Shown: one piece after another, positions 1-7,475 of the stretch
How positions within the stretch are numbered: position 1 is the first letter of the stretch
Layout of the letters: each line of letters opens with the position of its first letter
IMG/VR virus record: IMGVR_UViG_3300002835_008089
Location: 1 to 20,028 of that record
Strand: one strand, 5' to 3'
Source of the DNA: a virus
DNA: 20,028 nt
The notes under the pieces: model-generated
Seen by the model: the letters and a program-made list of their open reading frames with translations, nothing else
The model's database searches: none
Told to the model about the DNA's origin: nothing
Program-made: the position numbers and the translations under genes

Positions 1-1664
1 AATCCTGACCAACACGTCCAATTTGTTGTCGTGTCGGTAGAGTTCAAGATGCCGTTGCTCGCACTCGCCTCAACCAACAAGGCAGGGCAAGACTGCCCCA
101 GCCAGTCAATTCGAGGTATATTTGCTGCAATAGTGCCATCGACAGTTACCCCAGCGAATCTTGTCCTCGCAACCGTTGTCGTAGGAATGTATTCAGAAGC
201 AGATGAGCCCACTTCGAGTTGTGCGCCCCAAACGTATGCACTATTTCCGTTGTCGCTTTGAATGACAGCACTTGTCATCGTTCCGTTACTTGTGTTTGCA
301 CGGATATTCCCAGCAACCGAAACGCTCATAAGAACAGTCATTCTGCAACGATACCATCCATTTCCGTAGTTTTCAATGCCCTGCGATTGCAGTGTATATC
401 CGCTGCCAACGACTCCGCTAACCGCAAATGCGCCAGTGTTCAAATTCCAGATGACTGCCACGCCACTCGCAACACCTCCGTTCTCCATCGTTAATCCAAA
501 GAAACCACTGCCTGCTTTCGCAAAAGCTGAATATGTGTAAGTAGTGCCTGATACAAATGAAAAAGACTGAATAATCCTTGCGCTGCCACTTGCGGTTGAC
601 GTTAATAAATCAGCATCAGTTGAGCCATCAGGAGCAGTAAAAGCAGTCGTCGAGCCAGTCGTTACCGTTATGTTTGTTGGCGACCACGTTCCAGAAATTT
701 GAAAGCCAGCACTCTGCAACGCCAAGTTAGTCTTAGCTATTTCAATAAGGCCGCTACTATTGACGCGTGTCGCTGAGGTATTGCGGCTCACGGTGAAGTC
801 AGGGGGAAGTCCTACTACATTCGTCGATTCATTAAGCCGAGTAACTGCTCCTGTCGAGGTAGCAATCATAGGCGTAGGTACGCTAAATCTCTCCAACTGC
901 GGAGAGCCGATGCGAATGGTGTAGTTGTACGCTGTTCCGCTTGTAAGGCCATGCCCCCAGCGGCAGGTAACGAAAGCCGTTGCACTGTCCGTAAAAACCC
1001 TCGATACATTGTACCTCTCAAACGGCCCTCCAACAGATAAAGAGCCTAATCCAGTAATATTACTCCCCTGAAGGAATCCTTGTGATGAATTTAACTCTTG
1101 AAGCTGCCATGTGGGGGAAACAGACGCAACAGACCCGCTAATCAACTGAAGGTAAACGGATGTGTTCCAAGATTGACCGACAAAGGCAGCAATAGTGCTT
1201 GAAGATAGGTTAGGTCTGATATTCAGAAAACCAGTCGCCCCTGCCGTTCCACTCACCGTAACATCAATGTAATTGACCGAAGTGCCGTCAGCAGCTACGG
1301 CAGTCCCACTTGCGCTATACGATACAGTTATCCCAGCAGGGAGCGATGCTATGCTCCAATTTGTCGGCAGCACACCACCTGTCGCCCCTGCCATCGAATT
1401 GTTGGGCAAATAGTTAGTTCGGCATATAGGCCGCTGAACAAAAAGACTCCCTGCGTTAATAATCGAAGGGACTACAACAAGAGATGGGTTGTTCTGAATT
1501 ACCTCCCGAAGATTGTTGTACCTCCCACGAAGGCATCCACCGCCAAACTCCTCTGTACCAGCAGCATTTGCACCACGACCACGAGCAAGGGCATTTTCCT
1601 CAGCATACTGCCGAAGGACATGGCGGGCATTACCACCTAATGAAGGGCCATCTAATAAGGGCAT
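1..1664 (-). CDS. Tail fibre / receptor-binding protein with tandem carbohydrate-binding-like modules (partial, 3' end outside window)
   Basis: I translated this by hand: the frame beginning ATG CCC TTA TTA, two bases after the stop of the preceding gene, stays open for 554 codons to the window edge. The N-terminal ~45 residues are charged and Ala/Gly-rich and may anchor the fibre. The rest is Ser/Thr/Gly/Asn-rich beta-type sequence arranged as repeating modules. One module starts near residue 285 with DFTVSRNTSATRVNSSGLIE and continues with NLALQS, APDGSTDADLL, NGWYRCRMT (~435) and YVWGAQLEVG followed by YIPTT (~475-494). This string of motifs is typical of the concanavalin/CBM-like jelly-roll repeats of phage tail fibres. 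A diverged copy lies before it (about 70-280, ending in IGSPQLERF). A third begins near residue 517 (RIDWLGQSCPALLVE) and is cut by the edge. Inferred role: binding host surface glycans. It is the last visible gene of the neck/fibre block. Confidence 0.85.
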   Translation of the reverse strand, partial: MPLLDGPSLGGNARHVLRQYAEENALARGRGANAAGTEEFGGGCLRGRYNNLREVIQNNPSLVVVPSIINAGSLFVQRPICRTNYLPNNSMAGATGGVLPTNWSIASLPAGITVSYSASGTAVAADGTSVNYIDVTVSGTAGATGFLNIRPNLSSSTIAAFVGQSWNTSVYLQLISGSVASVSPTWQLQELNSSQGFLQGSNITGLGSLSVGGPFERYNVSRVFTDSATAFVTCRWGHGLTSGTAYNYTIRIGSPQLERFSVPTPMIATSTGAVTRLNESTNVVGLPPDFTVSRNTSATRVNSSGLIEIAKTNLALQSAGFQISGTWSPTNITVTTGSTTAFTAPDGSTDADLLTSTASGSARIIQSFSFVSGTTYTYSAFAKAGSGFFGLTMENGGVASGVAVIWNLNTGAFAVSGVVGSGYTLQSQGIENYGNGWYRCRMTVLMSVSVAGNIRANTSNGTMTSAVIQSDNGNSAYVWGAQLEVGSSASEYIPTTTVARTRFAGVTVDGTIAANIPRIDWLGQSCPALLVEASASNGILNSTDTTTNWTCWSG

Positions 1665-1666
1665 AA

Positions 1667-2191
1667 TTAGTTATAGAAAGCGAAAACATTACCACTAACA
1701 GGCGTTACGGCTGATATTGTCCTGCCATCATTGGCACGGATAATCATACCCGTGTAACAAGTTATCCCCGAAAGATTTAACCCCGTAGGAGATGCAGATA
1801 GCAGGTTGTTGGATGCGCTATCAGTCAAAACGCTGAACGAACAGGAGGCGTTAATCATTAAAGCCGTGTACGTCTTACCCGTAACTGCACTTGTTACAAC
1901 CTCCATCTTAGAGCCTAAGCTGGCAACAGGAGAGCTGTTCGCCACATAACTGCTTAAAGTGGTTAGAAATGCCGAAATACTCGTTCCTATGGCCGTAAGA
2001 GCAGCAGCAGTAATGACTAAGGTTATCTGCCCATCTTGATATATTTTCAAGGTAATCTCCCCCGTAGTAGGGTCGTAGAGATTGCAGATGATGTCCTTAT
2101 AGTTCACATAGAAAATCCTGCCATCGGCATAAGTCAATATTAGCTGAGTAGCCCCAAATGTGCGGGCGGTTAATGCGGGTAATGCTGACAT
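1667..2191 (-). CDS. Hypothetical protein, 174 aa, probable virion or fibre-associated
   Basis: I do not recognise the family. The protein starts MSALPALTARTFGATQLIL and has a short beta-rich N-terminal part with YADGRIFYVNYKDI (~21-34), then DPTTGEITLKIYQDGQITL. A central Ala/Thr/Ser-rich stretch (ITAAALTAIGTSISAFLTTL, about 60-79) could form a helix or trimerisation stalk. The C-terminal half (GKTYTALMINA, then GITCYTGMIIRANDGRTIS) looks like a small beta domain. There is no signal peptide or clear membrane segment. The stop is two bases before the start of the large tail fibre, so it is probably co-transcribed with it and may be a fibre-base or fibre-assembly protein, but that is inference from position only. 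The 52-base gap upstream is A/T-rich and lacks a convincing ribosome-binding site, as at most starts here. Confidence 0.75.
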   Translation of the reverse strand: MSALPALTARTFGATQLILTYADGRIFYVNYKDIICNLYDPTTGEITLKIYQDGQITLVITAAALTAIGTSISAFLTTLSSYVANSSPVASLGSKMEVVTSAVTGKTYTALMINASCSFSVLTDSASNNLLSASPTGLNLSGITCYTGMIIRANDGRTISAVTPVSGNVFAFYN

Positions 2192-2243
2192 TTTATTTCA
2201 ATTTATGGTGCTAAGTTACTACAATTTGAATTATCGGTTTTGG

Positions 2244-2816
2244 CTACAACGATACCACACACATACCTGCACTCACAGCCTTCACATGGTGCGTGTCAGT
2301 CATGTTCTTAACCCTTACCGTTAAGGTGTTGCCCGTAGATAGAGAAACGAAGCACTGAACAAATACCCCCACAGCCTTACTATTCGACATAATATCCCCA
2401 GAAAGAGCCCCTGCAACAGGCGTTAAGTTCTTGGTAATAGCAACCCTTATCTCATCACCGTTTTGCCCATCTAACGAGGCGTTTACAGTAACGTGGAATA
2501 ACTTAGTCGTAGCCCCCGTATAAGTAATAACCCCTGCATTAGAAACGGTGAAATCGCCTGAATTGGCAGAGGCCGCAATAGAAGAGCCTACGTTCAGGTT
2601 TGCGTATGTATTTGATGCGAGAAAGTTAGTCTGCGGTGGCGTTATGCCCTCATCGGTAGTGCCCCACCCTGCGTATAGTGTAGCCGAGCCCCCACCGCTT
2701 ATTGAGCTAAGTGGTAGTTTCTTAGCAGCAGCATAGCCCGTAGCATCAATAGCCACAAACTCTGCCCCCGTAGTCGAGGAGGCTAAATCCAAGTCTTTTA
2801 TTCTCTTTCGTGCCAT
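2244..2816 (-). CDS. Short fibre protein, probable trimeric tail or head fibre (190 aa)
   Basis: The first ~40 residues (MARKRIKDLDLASS, then EFVAIDATG and KKLPLSSI) follow the pattern common at the N-termini of phage fibres: a short helix-like 'I-x-D-L' segment, a 'F-V-A-I-D' strand, and a 'K-K-x-x-L-S-x-I' strand. A Gly/Ser linker (SGGGSAT, 40-46) follows. The C-terminal ~140 residues are beta-rich: NTYANLNVGSSIAAS, FTVSNAGVITYTG, TKLFHVTVNASLDG, NTLTVRVKNMTD. Their strand pattern resembles C1q/TNF-type jelly-roll knobs (ITYTG followed by a self-contained beta sandwich). No enzyme motif is visible. Inferred role: trimeric fibre involved in adsorption. Its start is one base past the stop of the preceding gene, so it is translated as part of the neck/fibre operon. 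The knob assignment is by pattern only. Confidence 0.8.
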   Translation of the reverse strand: MARKRIKDLDLASSTTGAEFVAIDATGYAAAKKLPLSSISGGGSATLYAGWGTTDEGITPPQTNFLASNTYANLNVGSSIAASANSGDFTVSNAGVITYTGATTKLFHVTVNASLDGQNGDEIRVAITKNLTPVAGALSGDIMSNSKAVGVFVQCFVSLSTGNTLTVRVKNMTDTHHVKAVSAGMCVVSL

Positions 2817-2817
2817 C

Positions 2818-3441
2818 TTAATAAGTTAAGGTTGTATCGCTATCAGAAGCTAAATCGTTATCTACATTGACTGCTATGGCGTTAATATCGCAAGGGTCGG
2901 CATTAGACAGACACTTGGCATCAATCCTAACCACAACATCCATATCCACCGCTATAATGTAATTCCCCGTGTCCCAAGAGATAGACGCACCCTCAAACTC
3001 AGAGGAGAGAATAGTCGAAATATCGTAGTCAATACCACGAACATCGACATCAATGAAAACAGCACCCACCGACTGAGCAAGAGTAGGGTACAACCCCCCG
3101 ACCTTAGCCCTAATCAGCTCACCCATCTCGAAGTTTCTATAACCCTTTCTCTTGCCAATAACCACAAGCATAAGCGGCTGAGTAATCGAAATGAGGTCTT
3201 GGCATCCAATAAACATATCATCTTCAATCTGCTCGGAAGAATCCTTCCCCGACATTCGGATGTAGGCTATGCCCTCACTCCACTCGTAGCCATCGACAAC
3301 GTGCCGATACTCGCCATTCGAGCAGTAGATAGAAGGGATTAAAGACTCGCCATCAGGGATGAGTTCCGCAAAGCCATAGTGTCTTGCAACGCCAAACTCC
3401 CGAAGCCTGTCTAAAATGCCGTTTATTACTGATAGTATCAT
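2818..3441 (-). CDS. Probable tail terminator / tail completion protein (207 aa)
   Basis: No enzymatic motif is visible. The size, a helical opening (MILSVINGILDRLREFG), mixed alpha/beta middle and a C-terminal half of long strands (GAVFIDVDVRGIDYDIS, about 127-143, and NYIIAVDMDVVVRIDAK) fit the head-tail joining proteins that cap phage tails. Position supports this: it directly follows two other connector-like genes downstream of the capsid gene and precedes the fibres. The final residues (LASDSDTTLTY) are acidic and probably disordered. The stop of the preceding gene and this start are one base apart. It could equally be another neck protein; a structure prediction compared with lambda gpU or SPP1 gp17 would decide. 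Confidence 0.8.
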   Translation of the reverse strand: MILSVINGILDRLREFGVARHYGFAELIPDGESLIPSIYCSNGEYRHVVDGYEWSEGIAYIRMSGKDSSEQIEDDMFIGCQDLISITQPLMLVVIGKRKGYRNFEMGELIRAKVGGLYPTLAQSVGAVFIDVDVRGIDYDISTILSSEFEGASISWDTGNYIIAVDMDVVVRIDAKCLSNADPCDINAIAVNVDNDLASDSDTTLTY

Positions 3442-3442
3442 A

Positions 3443-4099
3443 CTATGATATGTCCGATGAGGTTAGCTGCCATTGAGTAGCACGAAAGTTCAGGCGCATG
3501 AAAAGTCTGTTAAAGTGCCCTGTAAACATATTCTTTTCATCCAAAGAATGTTTTACGAACATAGACCTATACTGCTGCGTCAATTTAATGACCTTATTAG
3601 CATTGGTCTTGCCTTTTGGGATTTTTGGAGTGTCCCAACTTGGGTTTGATATTGTACTATTATCTATGATAACAGCCCTCCTCTTGTTCCCCTTATAAGA
3701 ATTTGCCTTCTGAGGAATCTTGCTGAAGTTCTTCTTCAACTCACCCGTATAAGTAAGGTTCACAGTGTCGCTCCTCAACCCTTGTATGGCTTTAAGCTGC
3801 TTATAACCATTCAATGTCATATAGGGTATTCTCCTGCCTTTTTCAGAAAAGTACCCAGTAGGCTTGAATTTGCTATAATTCTTAGGCAAAAAATTCCACC
3901 TAAAGAAATTCGTCTTTTTGGTGCTATAACTGCCTATTGGATTTAATTTATTGTCTAATCCGTGGTCAAAAATCCTTGAAACATAAAATGAATGAGTAAG
4001 CTTAGATGCGGCATCTAAGGCAACTTCAGCAGCTTTATCAATACCCCTCGCCTGATATTCAAGGGCTAATATAAAGTCATATAAGGTCATGTTTCTCAT
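3443..4099 (-). CDS. Probable head-tail joining / minor tail protein, HK97 gp10-like by position (218 aa)
   Basis: A strongly basic protein with many Lys, Asn and Tyr residues. An N-terminal helix (YDFILALEYQARGIDKAAEV, residues 7-26) is followed by a basic, aromatic middle (KKTNFFRWNFLPKNYSKFKP) and a segment KAIQGLRSDTVNLTYTGELK. This 'T-G-x-L' type segment is common in HK97 gp10-like proteins, which sit at the head-tail joint. The start ATG overlaps the stop of the upstream connector gene by four bases (ATGA), indicating translational coupling. Met4 is a possible alternative start. The identification is weak and rests largely on gene order (capsid, connector, this gene, terminator-like gene). 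It is more A/T-rich than its neighbours by eye. Confidence 0.75.
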   Translation of the reverse strand: MRNMTLYDFILALEYQARGIDKAAEVALDAASKLTHSFYVSRIFDHGLDNKLNPIGSYSTKKTNFFRWNFLPKNYSKFKPTGYFSEKGRRIPYMTLNGYKQLKAIQGLRSDTVNLTYTGELKKNFSKIPQKANSYKGNKRRAVIIDNSTISNPSWDTPKIPKGKTNANKVIKLTQQYRSMFVKHSLDEKNMFTGHFNRLFMRLNFRATQWQLTSSDIS

Positions 4100-5100
4100 G
4101 GTATTCTGCTAACCTGTCTAACCCTCTGCCTACAAGCAAAACACCCCGTGTCGGGCATATAAGCCTGCTCAAAATACCTTGACATATAGGCATCATATTG
4201 CTGTTGGTAATATTCAACTAACTGCCCATTTCGCTCTCGGTTGTAAGATATGATGCCATTCAGCCTCTTAGAAAACTCCATTTCCTTCATAATGAGCATA
4301 CCAGCCTTGTAGAGAAGTGGGTAGCCCAACTGCCCAATATGGGCGCACAAAAGGCTCTCAAAGGAACACGCTACTTGGTACTCAATAGAAAGCCCACCAG
4401 TCCACGAGCCGCCAGATATGTTCTGCTCAATAACAGCCCCCGAAGTGGGGAACTCCAACGTGCGCTCCAAAACATTATTCTGCCACCTCGAACCACGAGA
4501 GCATCCGCCACAGCCATAGACAGGGTAAAGACCCGTTTGGTAAGACGGAACGGCAGTGGCATTGTAGAGGAAGGCGAGATTAAGCAACTGCCCATTACTT
4601 GTGAACTTCTTATTCACCACAACCCTCGATGGAGTTCCTGCGGTTGTCTGAACGGGGATAGCCTGCAATACATCACCCGTAATCATATCGTAGACACGAA
4701 CGGTAACAATCCCCGTGTAGTTCACCAATAGGTTTACTGCGGTCAAAGTAACGGCTATGTAGTCGGCCTGCCTATATCTTACCCCTATGCCCCTAAAAAC
4801 AGCACTCTGAGGCAACGCCTGTAAGCTCTGAGGCCAAAATCCAACCTGCCCATCCCAACTGCTCGTAGTGTAGTTCCACCGATTGTATAAGTAGGCAAGG
4901 CTTTCCGCCTGAATCATGTTGGCAGCTTGGTCTATCTTGCGCTCAATAAGGGTGAAGGCGGTCTTATCCTCCTCATTAACACCCGAATCAATATCACGCA
5001 TAGATATACCCGTGAGGTCGTTGATATACAACCCACTCGAGGGTGTTGTGTTAGGGTCGCACAAACCCCGTACACCGATTACGTTATTCCAGCAACTCAT
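4096..5100 (-). CDS. Connector / head-tail adaptor-like protein (334 aa), cysteine-containing
   Basis: This first gene after the capsid terminator probably makes a head-tail connector. The N-terminal part (CDPNTTPSSGLYINDLTGIS, then a helix with ERKIDQAANMIQAES near residues 53-67) and C-terminal helices (KAGMLIMKEMEFSKRLNGII, then NGQLVEYYQQQYDAYMSRYF) flank a beta-rich insert (VRVYDMITGDVLQAI). It has eight cysteines: Cys3, Cys14, a C-G-G-C pair mid-protein, two in a VACSFESLLC segment, and a C-F-A-C pair near the end. The paired Cys-x-x-Cys motifs could bind metal or form disulphides. The ATG lies only four bases after an exact TAACTTTG -7 box, so the mRNA may be leaderless. The adaptor role is inferred from position and helical ends; I see no diagnostic motif. 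Confidence 0.85.
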   Translation of the reverse strand: MSCWNNVIGVRGLCDPNTTPSSGLYINDLTGISMRDIDSGVNEEDKTAFTLIERKIDQAANMIQAESLAYLYNRWNYTTSSWDGQVGFWPQSLQALPQSAVFRGIGVRYRQADYIAVTLTAVNLLVNYTGIVTVRVYDMITGDVLQAIPVQTTAGTPSRVVVNKKFTSNGQLLNLAFLYNATAVPSYQTGLYPVYGCGGCSRGSRWQNNVLERTLEFPTSGAVIEQNISGGSWTGGLSIEYQVACSFESLLCAHIGQLGYPLLYKAGMLIMKEMEFSKRLNGIISYNRERNGQLVEYYQQQYDAYMSRYFEQAYMPDTGCFACRQRVRQVSRIP

Positions 5101-5104
5101 ACGA

Positions 5105-5112
5105 CAAAGTTA
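5105..5112 (-). promoter_or_regulatory. Bacteroidota-type -7 box TAACTTTG upstream of the connector gene
   Basis: On the minus strand TAACTTTG matches the TAnnTTTG -7 consensus of Bacteroidota sigma-ABfr promoters exactly. Only TCGT separates it from the ATG at 5100, so a start site a few bases downstream would fall on or beside the start codon. No TTTG -33 element is visible; that position is occupied by the terminator hairpin of the capsid gene. Confidence 0.5.
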
Positions 5113-5117
5113 GTAAT

Positions 5118-5145
5118 AAAAAAGGGGATGCTTTCGCACCCCCTT
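5118..5145 (-). terminator. Intrinsic terminator after the major capsid gene
   Basis: Reading the minus strand from 5145, arm AAGGGGGTGC is followed by the GNRA tetraloop GAAA and arm GCATCCCCTT. All ten positions pair (one G-U wobble), and a run of U follows directly (arm UU plus four more). On the plus strand the wobble becomes an A-C mismatch, so the signal is oriented with the genes. It lies about 20 bases past the capsid stop codon and should insulate or attenuate transcription into the neck genes. Confidence 0.88.
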
Positions 5146-5148
5146 ACC

Positions 5149-5158
5149 CACACACACA
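5149..5158. repeat. Short (CA)5 dinucleotide tract between capsid stop and terminator
   Basis: Five CA units on the plus strand (GU repeats in the mRNA) fill the space between the capsid stop codon and the terminator stem. It is too short to imply more than low complexity, but replication slippage could vary it between isolates. Confidence 0.6.
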
Positions 5159-5165
5159 CCACAAA

Positions 5166-6236
5166 TCAAGGGTTTGTAATCTTACCGTTGAAGATGTAGT
5201 TAACACCATCAAGGGTATCACCATTAAAGAACATATCCGTAGGCATAGTTACATACTTGTAAGATAAGCCGAGGAAGAACTTCCATTGGTTACAGTCAAG
5301 TTGAGCGTAGTAATCGAACTCTAAGCCAGTCTCAGGGTCTACAATAGTACCCTTTTTGATAGCCTGGTCGTCAATTACACGGATGCCGTTAGCACCTTTG
5401 AAGGCGTTGTAACGAATCATCTGAACAGCACCTGGGGCCATAAAAGCGAACTCCGTTGCACCGAAGGTAGAATCAGCTCTTGGCTCAAAGAAGTAGTAGC
5501 TCTGAGCATCAGAAGCCATCATAGCTTGAAGGTCTACGTTAATCGTAGCGCAACAGCTTGAACGAAGGGCAGTCATGTACTTGTGTACCAACTCACCACC
5601 GATAATGATAGGTCTGTCCCAACCCTCAGCCAACTGATATTGGTAGGTTACGTCAGACATAAAGTCATCGAGGTACGTTCCAACAACAGAGCCAGTGGAA
5701 GTGTTCTTAGTCGCAGTGGTCAAAAGATTGCCACCCGTTACAGTAGAACCTGCATTTGCAGCGAAGTTGCCGAAGTTAGACCCAATGAAGGTAACAGCCT
5801 CGTTGTTCATGTAACGCTTAATAGCCTGCATATGCATAGCTAATTGGCGGGCAACATAGTTCTCATCACCCTCACAACGTGGGGCAAGGTCATCTAAGTT
5901 GAAAGACCACTTGCGTGAAGCACCAACCGTAGGGTCGATGTTATACAACTGAGAGGTTTCGCCATAAACAGAGCCAGCAGCACAATCGAGTTCGGCAGAA
6001 GAAGTAGTCCCCGTGTCAGTCATGCGAGGCTGATAAACAACCTCAACGGCACGATAATGGCCATTCTTAGTGTCGATTTGATTTTGCAGGATGCCCTGCT
6101 CGTTAATTGGTGAAGTTACGGCACGCAACGTATTGATGTGCCCTGGAAACATTTGAGGGTCGCCCTTAAAGTAGCCATCCTCGAGCCTGCCTTGTATGTC
6201 GGGGCAGGAGATAAAAGAAGAATATCCGTAAGACAT
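5166..6236 (-). CDS. Major capsid protein, HK97-fold type
   Basis: This 356-aa protein forms the icosahedral shell. The assignment rests on size, composition and position directly after a coiled-coil scaffold gene. Typical features of Bacteroidota-phage capsid proteins are an N-terminal arm followed by a spine-helix-like region (ENYVARQLAMHMQAIKRYMN, about residues 121-140). After that come Gly/Ser/Thr-rich strands (SNFGNFAANAGSTVTGGNLL), a segment RPIIIGGELVHKYMTALRSS, and a C-terminal strand region ending in FNGKITNP. It has at least six cysteines, including adjacent Cys-Cys (SSCCATINVD), unusual for a cytoplasmic capsid protein. The leader is ~95 bases long and the start is preceded by A-rich sequence (CTTTAACCAAA) without a Shine-Dalgarno. 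A strong terminator follows, consistent with high expression. The fold is inferred, since sequence motifs of HK97-type proteins are weak. Confidence 0.9.
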   Translation of the reverse strand: MSYGYSSFISCPDIQGRLEDGYFKGDPQMFPGHINTLRAVTSPINEQGILQNQIDTKNGHYRAVEVVYQPRMTDTGTTSSAELDCAAGSVYGETSQLYNIDPTVGASRKWSFNLDDLAPRCEGDENYVARQLAMHMQAIKRYMNNEAVTFIGSNFGNFAANAGSTVTGGNLLTTATKNTSTGSVVGTYLDDFMSDVTYQYQLAEGWDRPIIIGGELVHKYMTALRSSCCATINVDLQAMMASDAQSYYFFEPRADSTFGATEFAFMAPGAVQMIRYNAFKGANGIRVIDDQAIKKGTIVDPETGLEFDYYAQLDCNQWKFFLGLSYKYVTMPTDMFFNGDTLDGVNYIFNGKITNP

Positions 6237-6306
6237 TTTGGTTAAAGATTAAAAAAGGTTTTGGAAGTTTTTATCTGCCTACCCCTTCGGCACATTTAGC
6301 ACTTTA

Positions 6307-6328
6307 TGTCTGCCAGACACAGCGTGTC
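6307..6328. repeat. Two overlapping inverted repeats between scaffold and capsid genes
   Basis: TGTCTGCCAGACA (6307-6319) is a perfect odd-length palindrome. GACAC, loop AGC, GTGTC (6316-6328) is a second inverted repeat sharing GACA with the first, so the two RNA hairpins exclude each other. They sit just after the scaffold stop and about 75 bases before the capsid start. No U-tract follows on the minus strand, so neither is an intrinsic terminator. A processing site, operator or translation control element is possible. Confidence 0.4.
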
Positions 6329-6331
6329 GTG

Positions 6332-7144
6332 TTATTCCTTGCTCAACGCCTCTCGGTGTCCTTCAAGGCGTGGATGAGCATATCTCATCGGTCTGTCGGG
6401 CGAAGGCATCCTCACCTGAGTCGTTTTGGTCTGAGAGCCAGCTTCTCCAGCTTTCTTAACCAACCCTGCCTTCTCAGCCTCTAAACGATAAAGCTCCTCA
6501 GCCGTTAAGTACCCAGTACCCTTATCGTTCTTAATCTGATTACCCGCCTTGTCCGTTACAATCAACTTATCATCGGACAGTGCAAAGATATACTTTTCTT
6601 TAATATCCATTTCAAAGCCCTTACGAGCATATTGGTTGGCAGTATCACTCCAAGGGATAGAGTTCTTAACCTTTTCAACATTCATTGATATTACATACTC
6701 CTGAAACTTAGCCGATGAAGATTGCTCCGTTTCTTCAAGTTTCTTCGTCAATGAACTCGACAACTCCTCCTGCTCCTTAGCCCTTCTGCGAGCCTCCGCC
6801 AACTGCTCACGGATTTCATTCAGCTCTTCAGTAGAACCTGCACTCTTAGCCTGTGCCTGCAACTGCTCAATGGTTGCCTTATTCTTAGACTCGGCTAACT
6901 CAAAGAGTTCAGATAGCTTCTTGCCCTTCACCTCATCCTCAGATAAGCCAAAGGAACGCTTAAACTTAGTTTCCAAAGCACCAAGCGTCTTGCCCGTTAC
7001 CCTGTTCTTAATATCCTCATCGTCAGCAGCGACCTCACGGCTCACATACTTCTTGGATAGCAAATCCTTGAACTCATCAAGGCTTTCAAACTCCTGCTCT
7101 TTGTCAAAGAGCCACTTAGACATTTCTTTGTGGTCAATAGCCAT
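6332..7144 (-). CDS. Capsid scaffolding protein (270 aa)
   Basis: A highly charged, largely helical protein directly upstream of the capsid gene, as expected for the scaffold that guides procapsid assembly and is then lost. Residues ~90-145 form an obvious coiled coil (ATIEQLQAQAKSAG, then ELNEIREQLAEARRRAKEQE and SLTKKLEETEQ). The N-terminal region (KWLFDKEQEFESLDEFKDLL) is acidic. The C-terminus is basic and Pro-rich (TTQVRMPSPDRPMRYAHPRL), a likely capsid-binding tail. No Ser-His-Asp protease signature is visible, so it seems to be scaffold without a fused protease. The ATG overlaps the stop of the upstream gene by one base (TAATG), so the two are probably translationally coupled. Confidence 0.85.
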   Translation of the reverse strand: MAIDHKEMSKWLFDKEQEFESLDEFKDLLSKKYVSREVAADDEDIKNRVTGKTLGALETKFKRSFGLSEDEVKGKKLSELFELAESKNKATIEQLQAQAKSAGSTEELNEIREQLAEARRRAKEQEELSSSLTKKLEETEQSSSAKFQEYVISMNVEKVKNSIPWSDTANQYARKGFEMDIKEKYIFALSDDKLIVTDKAGNQIKNDKGTGYLTAEELYRLEAEKAGLVKKAGEAGSQTKTTQVRMPSPDRPMRYAHPRLEGHREALSKE

Positions 7145-7464
7145 TATTCTTCAGTTTTAGGTTTTCTTGTTCTTTTGGGCTTCTCCTCCTCAGTCAACTC
7201 ATCAGCAGATTCAACCTGCGTTTCCTGAACAGGCTCTTCCGTTAACTCAGGGACTTCGGGCAGTTCAGAGGTGTCATTCGTAGATGCAGTTAATATTTTA
7301 GCCCTACGAGGCTCATCAGGCGTTGGCTCGGGGACAATAGGGCCGCTAAAAGACTCATCGTCAACACGGATGTTGTACTTGTTCAAAAACGCCTGATTCT
7401 TAGCAATAGCCTCACTTATCCAAATGATGTTGCCCTTGCTATACGCACGAATTTTGTTTGCCAT
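7144..7464 (-). CDS. Small acidic protein with basic C-terminal tail (106 aa), unknown
   Basis: I do not recognise it. The first ~40 residues (MANKIRAYSKGNIIWISEAI, then FLNKYNIRVDDES) look like a small folded unit. The remainder is Pro/Glu/Thr-rich and probably disordered (VPEPTPDEPRRAKIL, then ELPEVPELTEEP), ending in a basic run KPKRTRKPK. Its place between the MuF-like and scaffold genes, with a one-base overlap to the scaffold start, implies co-expression with head-assembly genes. It could be a head-assembly accessory, an internal head protein or a scaffold partner. A short A-rich stretch (CCCCAAAAAAT) precedes the ATG, without a Shine-Dalgarno. Confidence 0.75.
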   Translation of the reverse strand: MANKIRAYSKGNIIWISEAIAKNQAFLNKYNIRVDDESFSGPIVPEPTPDEPRRAKILTASTNDTSELPEVPELTEEPVQETQVESADELTEEEKPKRTRKPKTEE

Positions 7465-7475
7465 ATTTTTTGGGG

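Noticed and set aside
1484-1666. Plus-strand frame starting MGCSELPP, matching GCSELPP of the 195-aa virion protein at 15236
   Set aside because: The stretch is antisense to the long open fibre frame and the match stops after seven residues. The bases differ at nearly every third position and there is no continuing similarity, so I treat it as chance.
2192-2243. Possible promoter TAACTTAG in the gap before the 174-aa gene
   Set aside because: One mismatch to TAnnTTTG, no accompanying terminator or block boundary; too weak to call.
4339-4731. Plus-strand open frame of 130 codons antisense to the connector gene
   Set aside because: It lies wholly inside a well-supported minus-strand gene, has no start context, and encodes a low-complexity Arg/Thr/Asn-rich product unlike a folded protein.
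6237-6306. Possible -7 boxes TAAATGTG and TAATCTTT upstream of the capsid gene
   Set aside because: Each differs from TAnnTTTG at one position, and A/T-rich leaders often give such near-matches. The capsid may be read from the portal promoter.
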